A DNA stretch of 26,316 bases from UBA3910 sp002391465 (GCA_030054835.1 JASGVS010000042.1:1-26316); one strand, 5' to 3'; positions 1 through 7,675 are shown, counted from the stretch's first letter. Notes: generated by a model from the letters alone, not told the origin. A program made the numbers and translations.

Positions 1-565
1 TGGGATCAACCAAGAGATCCCGATTCAGGGCACTCACAACCCCGGTGGTTACGGTGTAATCCTGGCCGAGGGGATTGCCGATGGCAATCACTATTTGTCC
101 TACCCGCAGCTCATTGGAGTCGGCAAATTCAGCCACAGGTAGATTCTCCGCTTCCACCTTAACCACTGCCAAATCGGTAAGGGAATCCCCACCGATTACA
201 CGCCCTTTGTAACTTCGTCCATCACTTAATTGGACTATTATCTCCTCCGCCCCGGCCACCACATGGGCGTTGGTCAGGATATACCCATCGGGTCGGTAAA
301 TAACACCCGATCCCACACCCTGGCGCTTTTCGAGCTGTTGAAAGAAAAACTCTTCCACCACCACTTCCCGGGTGGTTTCAATCTTCACGGTGGCAGGCCC
401 CGCCTTTTCCACTGCCCGGACCACTGGCTCTTCCCAATTGCCTACCGCTGCCTGGGACTCGGCAGGATCTTCTACTAACGGCACTTCACCGGGGCTGAGC
501 ACACCCCAAAGCGTGATCACCGCCAGGATTAAGACGGTTACACCCAATACTATCCGCCATTTCAT
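1..565 (-). CDS. htrA: HtrA/DegP-type serine protease, membrane-anchored (3' end outside window)
   Basis: About 188 N-terminal residues can be read; the rest lies beyond the left edge. The protein has a short cytoplasmic start, one hydrophobic segment (about residues 4-22), an acidic linker, then the N-terminal half of a trypsin-like fold. The catalytic His lies in TNAHVV and the catalytic Asp in SLTDLAVV, followed by AIGNPLGQDYTVTTGVVSA, all typical of HtrA/DegP. The nucleophilic Ser (GNSGG) and any PDZ domain are outside the window. HtrA proteases degrade misfolded proteins on the outer face of the membrane. The ATG at 565 has a G-rich Shine-Dalgarno about 6 nt upstream; an in-frame ATG at 571 is the alternative start. 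It reads in the same direction as the btu operon, with a gap of about 50 bp, so read-through is possible. Confidence 0.93.
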   Translation of the reverse strand, partial: MKWRIVLGVTVLILAVITLWGVLSPGEVPLVEDPAESQAAVGNWEEPVVRAVEKAGPATVKIETTREVVVEEFFFQQLEKRQGVGSGVIYRPDGYILTNAHVVAGAEEIIVQLSDGRSYKGRVIGGDSLTDLAVVKVEAENLPVAEFADSNELRVGQIVIAIGNPLGQDYTVTTGVVSALNRDLLVDP

Positions 566-624
566 GTCCATCCCCCCTGCTTCTGCAGTCTTCCATAGTA
601 TAACCGGGGATGGACCTTTTACGC

Positions 625-1389
625 CTAAGGAACAATCACAGGACGGCCCGTTTGGGGATGGGTTAGTGTGTGCACACTTGTCCGGTAAACTTCTTCAACC
701 AGCCCGGAAGTGAAGACAGCATTAGGTTCCCCTTCCGCTACCAACTCTCCCTTGGCCAGCACAAAAACGTAATCGCAGTAATTGGCAACTAAGTTCAAAT
801 CGTGGAAGACCCCCACACAGGTACGCCCTTCTCGGGCTTTGGCCTGTAGAAGCCTGCAGGTATCAATTTGATGGCCCAAATCCAAATAGGTGGTGGGCTC
901 ATCCAGGAGCAGAATCTCGGTGTCCTGGGCGAAAACCCTGGCCAGCGCCACCCTCTGCCGCTCCCCTCCGCTCAGTTCAGCCACCGGACGGTTGGCCAGG
1001 TGGTCCACTTCCGTGAGGGCCATGGCCTCCCTAGCCAGTTCCAGATCTTCCCCACTGGGCTGCTGCCAGCGGAAGGTGTACGCTGTCCTGGCCAAGAGCA
1101 CCACTTCCTCCACCGTAAAGGAAAGATCGGGCGAGCTTTGGGGGACCAAGGCGATTTTTCTCGCCAGATCTCGCAGATTGTAAGCTGTGAGATTCTGTCC
1201 GTCCAGATACACCGCTCCCTTTTTGGGTAAGAGGAAACGATCAAGCAGTTTTAAAATGGTGGATTTCCCCGCCCCATTGGGCCCCACAATTCCGTAAAAC
1301 CGGCCCGGTTCCAAGCTGAAACTTATGTCTTTCAACACAGGTTCTGTGCGGTAGCCGAACCAGACCTGTTCCATCCGCATCTCAGCCAT
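625..1389 (-). CDS. btuD: Cobalamin ABC transporter, ATP-binding protein
   Basis: ATPase of a type II (BtuCD/FecCDE-like) importer; it powers substrate passage through the BtuC-like permease. Walker A is GPNGAGKST, the Q-loop region is ALVPQSSPDLSF, the signature is LSGGERQRVALARV, Walker B is EILLLDEPTTYLDL, and the switch His is in GVFHDLNLVANYCD. About 254 aa is normal for the family. The start is uncertain: ATG 1389 (GAGGTG upstream) is chosen, and GTG 1401 or ATG 1380 are alternatives. The gene overlaps the end of the permease gene and is last in the operon. The family alone does not separate B12 from haem or iron-siderophore substrates; the B12 assignment rests on the cobalamin riboswitch in front of the operon. 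Confidence 0.93.
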   Translation of the reverse strand: MAEMRMEQVWFGYRTEPVLKDISFSLEPGRFYGIVGPNGAGKSTILKLLDRFLLPKKGAVYLDGQNLTAYNLRDLARKIALVPQSSPDLSFTVEEVVLLARTAYTFRWQQPSGEDLELAREAMALTEVDHLANRPVAELSGGERQRVALARVFAQDTEILLLDEPTTYLDLGHQIDTCRLLQAKAREGRTCVGVFHDLNLVANYCDYVFVLAKGELVAEGEPNAVFTSGLVEEVYRTSVHTLTHPQTGRPVIVP

Positions 1390-2413
1390 TACCACCGGCA
1401 CCTCGCTTCATTAAAAAGATGAAAAAGGGCCCGCCCACAAAGGCGGTGATTATCCCCACCGGAATCTCCATGGGAGAAAAGGCAGTACGGGCCAGCGTAT
1501 CTGCTAGAAGCAGAAAGAGACCGCCTACCCAAAAGGAATGGACGATCAGGCGGTTATGCTCACCACCCATAATCAGGCGCAGGGCGTGGGGTACCATCAG
1601 ACCCACAAAGCCAATTACCCCCGACACTGCCACACAGGCGGCAGCAACTAACGAACCAATGAGTAGAACAAGCCGCTGGAGTTTCTGCACATCAAGCCCC
1701 AAGCTGTGGGCCACTTCCTCGCCCAAAAGATAGACATTAAGATCCCGAGCCAGCCACAAAGCTGCCGCGGTACCTAACAAGACGTATGGCAGTGCAGTGA
1801 AAAAGTGCTTCCAACCCCGACCCGAAAGGCTGCCCATGAGCCAGAGGTAAACATCCTGCAGGTTTTGAATGCGCAAGACCATCAATAAAGAAACTATTGC
1901 TGTTAAAAAGGCACCTATGGCCACCCCTGCCAGAATCAGACTTGTTGGCTCCAGCCGCCCCCGCCTGCTGCCCAAACGGGCCACAACTGCGGTAGCTCCC
2001 AAAGCACCCACAAAGGCGAAGGCAGGCAAAGCGCTGAACCCTGCCAGACCCCGGGGGATGAGATACAACAGTCCCAACGTCGCACCTAACGAGGCACCCG
2101 ATGAAACCCCGATAATATAGGGATCGGCCAGGGGGTTACGCAGGGTGCCTTGGAAAAGCACACCTGCAACGCTGAGCCCGCCCCCCACGACCATGGCCAA
2201 GAGTACTCGGGGCAGCCTGACCCGGAGCACGATTGTCTCCTGGGCAGCCGTCCACTCCACCGGGATCCTCTGTCCAAGCCCAGGTAGGGTTGAGCCAATC
2301 ATGGCCAGCACTTTACGGAAGGGAATGGATACCGTTCCCACCGAGGCAGCAAAGATCACCACTGCCCCTAGAATGACCAGAATCAGGGCAATACGCCCCA
2401 TCTTCCCCCTCAT
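1382..2413 (-). CDS. btuC: Cobalamin ABC transporter, permease (FecCD/BtuC family)
   Basis: Membrane subunit of the same importer; 343 aa with about ten hydrophobic segments, normal for BtuC/FecD. Family hallmarks are RLPRVLLAMVVGGGLSVAG near the N-terminus, the segment NPLADPYIIGVSSGASLGA, and SGVIGFVGLMVPHALRL towards the C-terminus, the region that forms the cytoplasmic helices contacting the ATPase. The ATG overlaps the btuF stop codon in an ATGA arrangement, which suggests translational coupling. ATG 2401 with a GAGGGGG sequence just upstream is an alternative start. Two copies of this subunit would pair with two BtuD copies. Confidence 0.94.
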   Translation of the reverse strand: MRGKMGRIALILVILGAVVIFAASVGTVSIPFRKVLAMIGSTLPGLGQRIPVEWTAAQETIVLRVRLPRVLLAMVVGGGLSVAGVLFQGTLRNPLADPYIIGVSSGASLGATLGLLYLIPRGLAGFSALPAFAFVGALGATAVVARLGSRRGRLEPTSLILAGVAIGAFLTAIVSLLMVLRIQNLQDVYLWLMGSLSGRGWKHFFTALPYVLLGTAAALWLARDLNVYLLGEEVAHSLGLDVQKLQRLVLLIGSLVAAACVAVSGVIGFVGLMVPHALRLIMGGEHNRLIVHSFWVGGLFLLLADTLARTAFSPMEIPVGIITAFVGGPFFIFLMKRGAGGNG

Positions 2414-3240
2414 TTTCTCACTTCAGCCAAGATGGAGATCATTTCCTCCAAGGCATCCAAGAGGCGGGGAGTGGTGCGGGAATAAAGGTTAGGATCAACC
2501 TCAAACACTTGACCTCTCTGCAGGGCGGTAATGCCCTGCCAGGCGCTGCGTGCCAGTGCTTCTTCCAAGTTGAAGGCAGTCAAAATTACAACCTGGGGGT
2601 CCCGCTCAATAACCAGTTCCTCACTGAACATGGGCCAGGGGTTATCCGCATCGTGGGCGATGTTTTCCCCGCCTGCCAGTCCAATTATCTCATCGATGAA
2701 ACTACCGGGCCCAGCTGTCATCAGGGGTTCGTTCCAGATCTCCACGAACACGCGGATCTTTTCTGCCGTAGAAACGGACGCCACAAGCTCCCTTTGGCGC
2801 TGCTCCATTTCAGCCGCAAGTTCCCGAGCCCGCTCCGAGGCCCCAATGGCATCACCCAGCTCCAGTAAGGACTGGCGTACACCTGCCAAATCGGTTGGTG
2901 CAATCACAAAGACCTCAATCCCGAACTCTTGCAAAGACTCGATGTGGGAAGCGACTAGGTTGGAGTCACCCACCACCAAATCTGGCTCCAAACTCAAGAG
3001 GAGTTCCAAGTTGAGGTTCATGGCATCACCGATCACCGTTTTAGTTTGGGCTTCTGCCGGATAATCGCACCAAGAAGTAACGCCTACCACCCTGTCACCG
3101 GCACCAAGGGCAAACAGGTTCTCAGTAATGCTCGGCGCAAGGGAGATAATACGCTGCGGAGCTGCCGCTGCCGCGCTGCCCACTGCCAGAAAAACAGCTA
3201 GAGTTAGGTAGAGCAAAAAGCTTAATCTCTTTCTTTTCAT
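2410..3240 (-). CDS. btuF: Cobalamin-binding extracytoplasmic protein (BtuF-like)
   Basis: Substrate-binding component, 276 aa. It has a basic N-terminus (MKRKR), a hydrophobic signal segment (about 6-26), then the PF01497 fold starting RIISLAPSITENLFALGAGD, with SWCDYPAEA and a mid-protein LEPDLVVGDS strand, as in BtuF. The protein ends in a helix-rich C-lobe. The signal region ends in a run of alanines with no cysteine, so no lipobox is visible; it should be secreted with signal peptidase I cleavage or remain anchored. This is unusual for a single-membrane Bacillota binding protein. ATG is preceded by AAGGAG, which sits directly after the U-rich tail of the riboswitch platform. First gene of the btuFCD operon. 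Confidence 0.92.
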   Translation of the reverse strand: MKRKRLSFLLYLTLAVFLAVGSAAAAAPQRIISLAPSITENLFALGAGDRVVGVTSWCDYPAEAQTKTVIGDAMNLNLELLLSLEPDLVVGDSNLVASHIESLQEFGIEVFVIAPTDLAGVRQSLLELGDAIGASERARELAAEMEQRQRELVASVSTAEKIRVFVEIWNEPLMTAGPGSFIDEIIGLAGGENIAHDADNPWPMFSEELVIERDPQVVILTAFNLEEALARSAWQGITALQRGQVFEVDPNLYSRTTPRLLDALEEMISILAEVRK

Positions 3241-3253
3241 GTTTTCACTCCTT

Positions 3254-3288
3254 AAAAAAATATACCCCAGGACACGGCGTCACAGGGG
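3254..3288 (-). terminator. Candidate terminator of the cobalamin riboswitch expression platform
   Basis: On the minus strand a CCCC/GGGG stem with an inner GAC/GTC stem is followed by TATATTTTTTT, immediately before the AAGGAG of btuF. The upstream segment CACAGGAC (around 3326-3333) can pair with GTCCTG or CCTGTG inside this hairpin and could form the alternative antiterminator. The inner stem is imperfect, so control at translation instead is possible. Confidence 0.5.
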
Positions 3289-3341
3289 AAAAGAACAAGA
3301 AACAAAACCACTCCCTTCCTCGCAAGATGGTCCTGTGAATC

Positions 3342-3510
3342 CCGATATGGCAGGTCTCCTGGCTCCCAAATCATCGCCGCCCATTCCTTCCCCGCGAAGC
3401 GAGTGGATCTTATGGGTTACTCCTTGGATACAGTGGCGGGACCGCGTGGTTTCTCAGTTGCCTGAGCCCAACTTCCCTATTATGCAGCTCTCTCGCTGCC
3501 ACCACATCGG
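3342..3510 (-). promoter_or_regulatory. Cobalamin (B12) riboswitch
   Basis: Read on the minus strand, the leader contains the conserved AATAGGGAA element, a GCCACTG box (complement of 3431-3440) and the B12 box GAGCCAGGAGACCTGCC (complement of 3349-3365). A closing P1 helix forms between CCGAT..TGGCAG (3510 side) and CTGCCATATCGG (3342-3353). These are the defining elements of the cobalamin riboswitch. It lies about 100 nt upstream of btuF and is expected to switch the btuFCD operon off when adenosylcobalamin is plentiful. The stretch 3241-3605 has no protein gene on the minus strand and is filled by this leader and its promoter. Confidence 0.96.
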
Positions 3511-3605
3511 TTATGCAGTTGTCGTTTATGTTATACTACTCCACTTGGCAATATCCTGCCCCCCATTAGGAAATACTAAAGGGACAACGTTCGGGGGGAT
3601 TTTGC

Positions 3606-4205
3606 TTGGGATACCGCGATTACATAGATGCCCAGAAAAAGTACATCGAAACAAAAAAAGAAGCACGGAGAAAAAGCGAGCGCACCAAGCCCTATGGCGA
3701 TCCTCCGCCGCAAGAGCCCAGCAGGTGGTGGCTCGTCGGCATTTTCGCCCTTATTCTCCTGCCCCTTTTCTTCTCCTACTTCACCGCCCCACTTCCGGTG
3801 CAGGCAGAAAAGGACACTTTGACCTTGGCCATCGTCAGCTCCGAACCAGAATTCGTACAGCTGAAGAACTGGCTGGAAGGGGAAATTACGGCTAACAACC
3901 TGCTGTGGAATATAGCGCACTACAACGCTTGGCAGGAGTTGGAATACCAGCTTCGATTCGGCCCCCTCCCCGACCTTCTTCTAATTGATCGGAGCTTGGC
4001 GGAAAGATATTACCAAGAAGGCAGCCTTGCGCCACTGCGGGAAAGGCAAGGGCCGCCCAATTTCAGCGACTTTTTCTTTTCTCTCTGGCCATCCCGGCCC
4101 TTTCAAAAAACGATGGGCCTGGCTATCCCCAGCCGCGGCCGGGTTGAGCAGGCCCGTCACCTCTGCACAATTATCGAGTACTTCGCGCCGGCCTTTAGGC
4201 CCTAA
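3606..4205 (+). CDS. Membrane-anchored protein of unknown function, possible solute-binding-like outer domain
   Basis: 199 aa, not recognised as a named family. TTG start with GGGGGG about 7 nt upstream. A hydrophilic, Lys/Glu-rich cytoplasmic N-terminus (residues 1-39) precedes one strong transmembrane segment (about 41-60), then an outer domain beginning TLTLAIVSSEPEFVQLKNWL and containing GPLPDLLLIDRSLAERYYQEGSLAPL. That stretch resembles the 'in which compartment is the ligand' strand-helix pattern of periplasmic binding proteins, but the domain (about 135 aa) is shorter than a full binding protein. It diverges from the B12 riboswitch and its end overlaps the end of folD by 11 bp. Its start, ribosome site and coding-like composition support a real gene; function unknown. 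Confidence 0.75.
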   Translation: MGYRDYIDAQKKYIETKKEARRKSERTKPYGDPPPQEPSRWWLVGIFALILLPLFFSYFTAPLPVQAEKDTLTLAIVSSEPEFVQLKNWLEGEITANNLLWNIAHYNAWQELEYQLRFGPLPDLLLIDRSLAERYYQEGSLAPLRERQGPPNFSDFFFSLWPSRPFQKTMGLAIPSRGRVEQARHLCTIIEYFAPAFRP

Positions 4206-5037
4206 GGGCAGCCTCGACCGTTGCCTTCATCAACATGGCGATGGTCATGGGGCCCACTCCGCCTGGAACGGGGGTTATGGCGCCGGCCACATCTTTGACC
4301 TCGTCAAAATCCACATCGCCCACAAGCTTGCCATCCACCCGGTTAATGCCCACATCGATTACAATAGCCCCGGGCTTGATCCAATCCTTTTTAACTAGGC
4401 GAGGTCTGCCAACTGCCGCTACTAAAATGTCCGCCCGCCGGCATTCGGCTGCCACGTCTTTTGTGCGGGAATGGCAGATGGTAACCGTGGCGTTTTCCTG
4501 TAAAAAGAGGGTCGCGGCAGGTTTACCCACAATGTTACTCCGCCCCACTACCACAACGTGTTTACCCTCAATGGGCGTACCGGTGCGGCGAACCAGTTCC
4601 ACTACCCCAGCAGGTGTGCAGGGTATAGAACCTCCCTTACCGATCTGCAGTCGTCCAACATTGATGGGATGGAAGCCGTCCACATCCTTCGCAGGTGAAA
4701 TGGCCTCAATCACTTCCTCTTCATTTAGCCCATCAGGTAAAGGCAGCTGCACCAAAATTCCGTGGATACTCTTATCCTGGTTGCACTCTTCTACCAGGCT
4801 GAGCAGCTCCTGCTGGGATATATCCGCCGGGAGGCGGTGGATCACCGATCTGATCCCAATCTCCTCACAGGCTCGCCTCTTCTGCCTGACATAAACGGCC
4901 GATGCGGGGTCATCGCCCACCAAAACTACCGCTAGACCGGGCTGGTTGCCCTGGGTAGTCATTTCCGCCACCTTTTTGGCCAGCTCTGCTCTAATCTCCT
5001 GGGCAATTCCCTTACCGTCAATTATGCGCGCGCTCAT
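4195..5037 (-). CDS. folD: Bifunctional methylenetetrahydrofolate dehydrogenase/cyclohydrolase
   Basis: Interconverts 5,10-methylene-THF and 10-formyl-THF in cytosolic one-carbon metabolism. Full length, 280 aa. The catalytic Lys is in SAVYVRQKRRACEEIGI (about residue 53), followed by the hallmark VQLPLPDGLNEEEV, KDVDGFHPINVGRL, the NADP-binding VVVGRSNIVGKPAATLF, and the C-terminal PGGVGPMTIAMLM. ATG start with GGAGGG upstream. It appears monocistronic, transcribed towards the unknown gene at 3606-4205, with which it overlaps tail to tail. Confidence 0.98.
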   Translation of the reverse strand: MSARIIDGKGIAQEIRAELAKKVAEMTTQGNQPGLAVVLVGDDPASAVYVRQKRRACEEIGIRSVIHRLPADISQQELLSLVEECNQDKSIHGILVQLPLPDGLNEEEVIEAISPAKDVDGFHPINVGRLQIGKGGSIPCTPAGVVELVRRTGTPIEGKHVVVVGRSNIVGKPAATLFLQENATVTICHSRTKDVAAECRRADILVAAVGRPRLVKKDWIKPGAIVIDVGINRVDGKLVGDVDFDEVKDVAGAITPVPGGVGPMTIAMLMKATVEAALRA

Positions 5038-5131
5038 TGTTGCCCTCCTTTAATTTACCATCTCAGTTACTATGCCCTAAATCAGTTAAACAGCTTTAGC
5101 GTAAATCCCTGCCTAAGTAAGGCAGACAAAG

Positions 5132-5159
5132 AAAAAACCGAACACCCAAGGGTGTTCGG
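5132..5159 (-). terminator. Rho-independent terminator of tRNA-Arg
   Basis: Minus-strand stem CCGAACACC with its perfect complement and a short loop, followed by TTTTTT. It sits about 13 nt downstream of the tRNA-Arg 3' end. Confidence 0.93.
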
Positions 5160-5171
5160 CCAGTATACAAA

Positions 5172-5246
5172 TGGTGCGCCTAGCAGGAATCGAACCTGCG
5201 CTCCCGGCTCCGGAGGCCGGTGCTCTATCCGCTGAGCTATAGGCGC
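5172..5246 (-). tRNA. tRNA-Arg (anticodon CCG)
   Basis: Cloverleaf: 7-bp acceptor GCGCCTA/TAGGCGC, D-arm GCTC..GAGC, anticodon stem CCGGC/GCCGG with loop CTCCGGA (anticodon CCG, reads CGG), T-arm GCAGG TTCGATT CCTGC, discriminator A and encoded CCA. Confidence 0.97.
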
Positions 5247-5262
5247 GTCAGATTTCATGCTA

Positions 5263-5291
5263 ATTATAACAGCTGTGTGGAGGAAAAGCAA
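5263..5291 (-). promoter_or_regulatory. Sigma-A-type promoter for tRNA-Arg
   Basis: Minus strand: TTGCTT (5286-5291), 17-bp spacer, TATAAT (5263-5268), ending 16 bp before the tRNA 5' end. Confidence 0.8.
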
Positions 5292-5400
5292 GAACGGAAA
5301 AATTGGACTGTGGTACACTTTTGTCAACATCAAATCGTTTACAAACTTTACATTTCATTGCAGGGATAGGCAATCACCTGCGCTAGAAAGGGGTAATGGG

Positions 5401-6846
5401 ATGCGCGAGAGGAAATACGCCATTTCAAAGTGGCCGGATCATGAGGAAATCCTCAAAAAGCTGAACGCACTTGTGGAGCGACCAATGGTCAGAATTAAAC
5501 CGGAACGGGCGAAAGAGTACGAAGAATATTTCGCCGTAAAATGCAGAAAGTCTCGGGCTATGACCGATCGGGCCAAAGCCTTTATTCCCGGCGGGGTCCA
5601 GCACAACCTAGCCTTCAACTACCCGTTCCCATTGGCCATGGCCAAAGCGGAAGGGGCCTATCTCTACGACATCGATGGCAACCGCTACATCGACTTTCTC
5701 CAAGCCGGCGGACCCACCCTGTTAGGGAGTAATTATAAGCCTCTGAGGGAAAAGGTTCTGGAACTTCTCAACGACTGCGGCCCAGTCACAGGTTTGTTCC
5801 ACGAGTATGAGTTAAAGCTGGCGGAGTTGATCAATGAATACATGCCCTCAGTTGAGATGTTCCGCATGTTGGGCAGCGGTACCGAAGGCAACATCGCCGC
5901 CATCCGTCTAGCCAGGACCCATACGGGTAAGAAGAAAGTGATTAAAGTGGGCGGAGCGTACCACGGTTGGAGTGATCAACTGGTATACGGCCTCCACATC
6001 CCAGCTACCGGTGACTTTGAAGCCCACGGCATTCCCAAAGGCTGCCTGGCAGACACCCAGGAGGTCTTTCCCAATGACATTGACGGTCTGCGCAAATTGA
6101 TGGAAGAGAACGAAAAAGACGGGGGCACAGCCGCGGTTCTCTTGGAGCCGGTTGGGCCGGAAAGCGGTACTAGACCCATTTACAAAGAATACAACCAACA
6201 GGTACGGGAGCTCTGTGACGAGTTTGGTGCCCTGCTCATCTTTGACGAAGTGGTCACTGGCTTTAGACTCGGCCTGGGCGGCGCCCAAGGTTATTTTGGC
6301 GTTGAACCCGATTTAACCGTTTTCGGCAAAGTGCTCACAGGCGGGTATCCCGCAGCAGGCGGGCTGGGCGGAAAACGGGAGATAATGACCGGTTTGGCAG
6401 CCGGGATTGAAGGAACCAAGAAACGGGCCTATGTGGGTGGAACGCTCTCGGCCAACCCCTTAAGCTGCGTCGCAGGTTACTACACCCTTAAAGCCATCGC
6501 AGAAACGGATGCTCCCGTTAAGGCAGGTTTGGCCGGCGATCGGCTCACTGCCGGGCTAAACAAGCTGATTGAAAAATACGATCTACCCTTCGTCGCCTAC
6601 AACCAGGGCTCCATTTGTCACCTGGAGACCACCGGCGTCATGTTTGTGGATATTAGGAAACCGGATTTCATGCGGGAAATTGGTATGCGTAAGCGGGGCA
6701 TGGAGATCATGGGTGCGGCTTACACAGCGGAAGGAATGATCACCCTGGCTGGCAGCCGCATGTACACCAGCCTAGCCGATACAGATGAAGTGATTGACGA
6801 TGCCTTAAGCAGGTTCGAACGGATTTTTGCAGCGATTGAAGTTTAG
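5401..6846 (+). CDS. Class III PLP-dependent aminotransferase (aspartate aminotransferase family / GSA-aminomutase-like)
   Basis: 481 aa from the ATG at 5401, which has AAAGGGG 7 nt upstream; the longer open frame back to 5257 overlaps the tRNA-Arg promoter and has no ribosome site. After an extra N-terminal helix region (about 1-55) comes the fold-type I core: FIPGGVQHN and YLYDIDGNRYIDFL, GSGTEGNIAAIRLAR (phosphate cup), YHGWSDQ, the cofactor Asp in LLIFDEVVTGFRLG, and the Schiff-base Lys in VFGKVLTGGYP (about residue 310). The family includes glutamate-1-semialdehyde aminomutase and several omega-aminotransferases; a haem-pathway role is not supported because no other hem genes are near. 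Substrate unknown. A TetR regulator gene follows about 110 bp downstream. Confidence 0.92.
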   Translation: MRERKYAISKWPDHEEILKKLNALVERPMVRIKPERAKEYEEYFAVKCRKSRAMTDRAKAFIPGGVQHNLAFNYPFPLAMAKAEGAYLYDIDGNRYIDFLQAGGPTLLGSNYKPLREKVLELLNDCGPVTGLFHEYELKLAELINEYMPSVEMFRMLGSGTEGNIAAIRLARTHTGKKKVIKVGGAYHGWSDQLVYGLHIPATGDFEAHGIPKGCLADTQEVFPNDIDGLRKLMEENEKDGGTAAVLLEPVGPESGTRPIYKEYNQQVRELCDEFGALLIFDEVVTGFRLGLGGAQGYFGVEPDLTVFGKVLTGGYPAAGGLGGKREIMTGLAAGIEGTKKRAYVGGTLSANPLSCVAGYYTLKAIAETDAPVKAGLAGDRLTAGLNKLIEKYDLPFVAYNQGSICHLETTGVMFVDIRKPDFMREIGMRKRGMEIMGAAYTAEGMITLAGSRMYTSLADTDEVIDDALSRFERIFAAIEV

Positions 6847-6865
6847 ACTGAACCGCAAATAGATG

Positions 6866-6897
6866 AAGGATTTCGGGGCTTAGGCTTCGAAACCCTT
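6866..6897. repeat. Inverted repeat between aminotransferase and TetR genes
   Basis: AAGGATTTCG (6866-6875) and CGAAACCCTT (6888-6897) form 10-nt arms with one mismatch around a 12-nt centre. No U-run follows, so it is a poor rho-independent terminator. It could be a TetR operator or an RNA hairpin. Confidence 0.45.
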
Positions 6898-6954
6898 TCC
6901 TTTGTAGGCAGCACACAGCTGGCCAGTCCGACATAACATTTTTAGGAGGCAGCC

Positions 6955-7587
6955 ATGGCGGAAAAAAGATTATCCCTCCGGGAAAGAAAAAAACGGGAGA
7001 GCCGGGCCCGCATTCTGCGGGCAGCAAGAACCTTGTTCCAGGAGCATGGTTATGATAACACGTCAGTTGAGGAGATTGCGGAAAAAGCAGAGGTGGCCAA
7101 GAGCACATTTTTCAACTACTTCTCCAGCAAAGAAAGCCTGCTGGACAGCATTGTAGCCGATGAAGTGGAAGAGATCAAACATCTGATTGAAGCGGATCTG
7201 GTTGGTATCCACAGTCCGGCTGCTAAGATCCGCATCGCCCTGAAACATTTTGCCATGGACAGCATTTCCTTTCTGAAAATAACCCGTAAGGTGATGGTGG
7301 CAACCATTTTCAAAGACGAAGGCTATCCCCTGCCAGTCAAACAAATGGAAGACCTGCTGGTGGAATTAATTGTGGAGGCCCAGAAGCTGGGCGAAGTGGC
7401 TGACCACTTTAAGCCGGATGATCTGGCTAAGGCCCTTCTCGGCATGTACTTCGCGGCTTTTTTCAAATGGATCAAAGATGACCAGCTCGAACTGCCCTCT
7501 TCGGAGGCAGGTTTTGAGGCCTTTCTCGATATTATCTTCAGCGGAATTGCAGGCCCCAATTACAGAAACGACCGGGAGGATGGCTAA
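6955..7587 (+). CDS. TetR/AcrR-family transcriptional regulator
   Basis: 210 aa. The N-terminal DNA-binding domain (about residues 10-60) is typical: ARILRAARTLFQEHGYDNTS, VEEIAEKAEVAKSTFFNYF and SSKESLLDSI. The C-terminal helical domain (about 75-200) is the ligand/dimer part and carries no recognisable ligand signature. ATG preceded by AGGAGG at 6 nt. The target is not evident: it lies between an aminotransferase gene and the copper operon, but the copper operon has its own promoter and CsoR-type site, so local autoregulation or control of the aminotransferase gene is more likely. The stop codon lies inside the terminator stem. Confidence 0.93.
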   Translation: MAEKRLSLRERKKRESRARILRAARTLFQEHGYDNTSVEEIAEKAEVAKSTFFNYFSSKESLLDSIVADEVEEIKHLIEADLVGIHSPAAKIRIALKHFAMDSISFLKITRKVMVATIFKDEGYPLPVKQMEDLLVELIVEAQKLGEVADHFKPDDLAKALLGMYFAAFFKWIKDDQLELPSSEAGFEAFLDIIFSGIAGPNYRNDREDG

Positions 7588-7601
7588 CGCCATCCTTTTT
7601 T
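7578..7601 (+). terminator. Rho-independent terminator overlapping the tetR-family stop codon
   Basis: GGATGGC, loop TAAC, GCCATCC, then TTTTTT. The TAA stop codon of the regulator forms part of the loop, so the last two codons encode part of the stem. Confidence 0.92.
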
Positions 7602-7618
7602 CCCCCGTGTCATAACGC

Positions 7619-7646
7619 TTGACAATGTACACCCTGATCATATAGA
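7619..7646 (+). promoter_or_regulatory. Promoter of the copA-csoR operon
   Basis: TTGACA (7619-7624), 16-bp spacer, TATAGA (7641-7646). It starts after the preceding terminator and runs into the CsoR-type palindrome and copA. Confidence 0.75.
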
Positions 7647-7660
7647 CTAGGATCAACCAC

Positions 7661-7675
7661 CACCCCCCGGGGGTG
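7661..7675. promoter_or_regulatory. CsoR-type operator
   Basis: GC-rich palindrome CACCCCCCGGGGGTG, 15 bp, between the -10 box and the copA Shine-Dalgarno. It matches the pattern of known CsoR operators (a run of C facing a run of G, flanked by TA/CA). Since csoR is in the same operon, Cu(I) should relieve repression here. Confidence 0.8.

Noticed and set aside
3239..3895. Open frame of 218 codons on the plus strand
   Set aside because: It is the complement of the cobalamin riboswitch plus a shifted reading of the 3606-4205 gene; no ribosome site or family resemblance.
4140..4205. Truncation or frameshift at the end of the unknown gene at 3606-4205
   Set aside because: The frame stops cleanly against folD, and no continuation of the domain is recognisable in the other frames of the folD region.
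5257..5400. N-terminal extension of 48 residues on the aminotransferase
   Set aside because: It runs through the tRNA-Arg promoter and has no ribosome site; ATG 5401 has AAAGGGG at 7 nt and starts a normal family-length protein.
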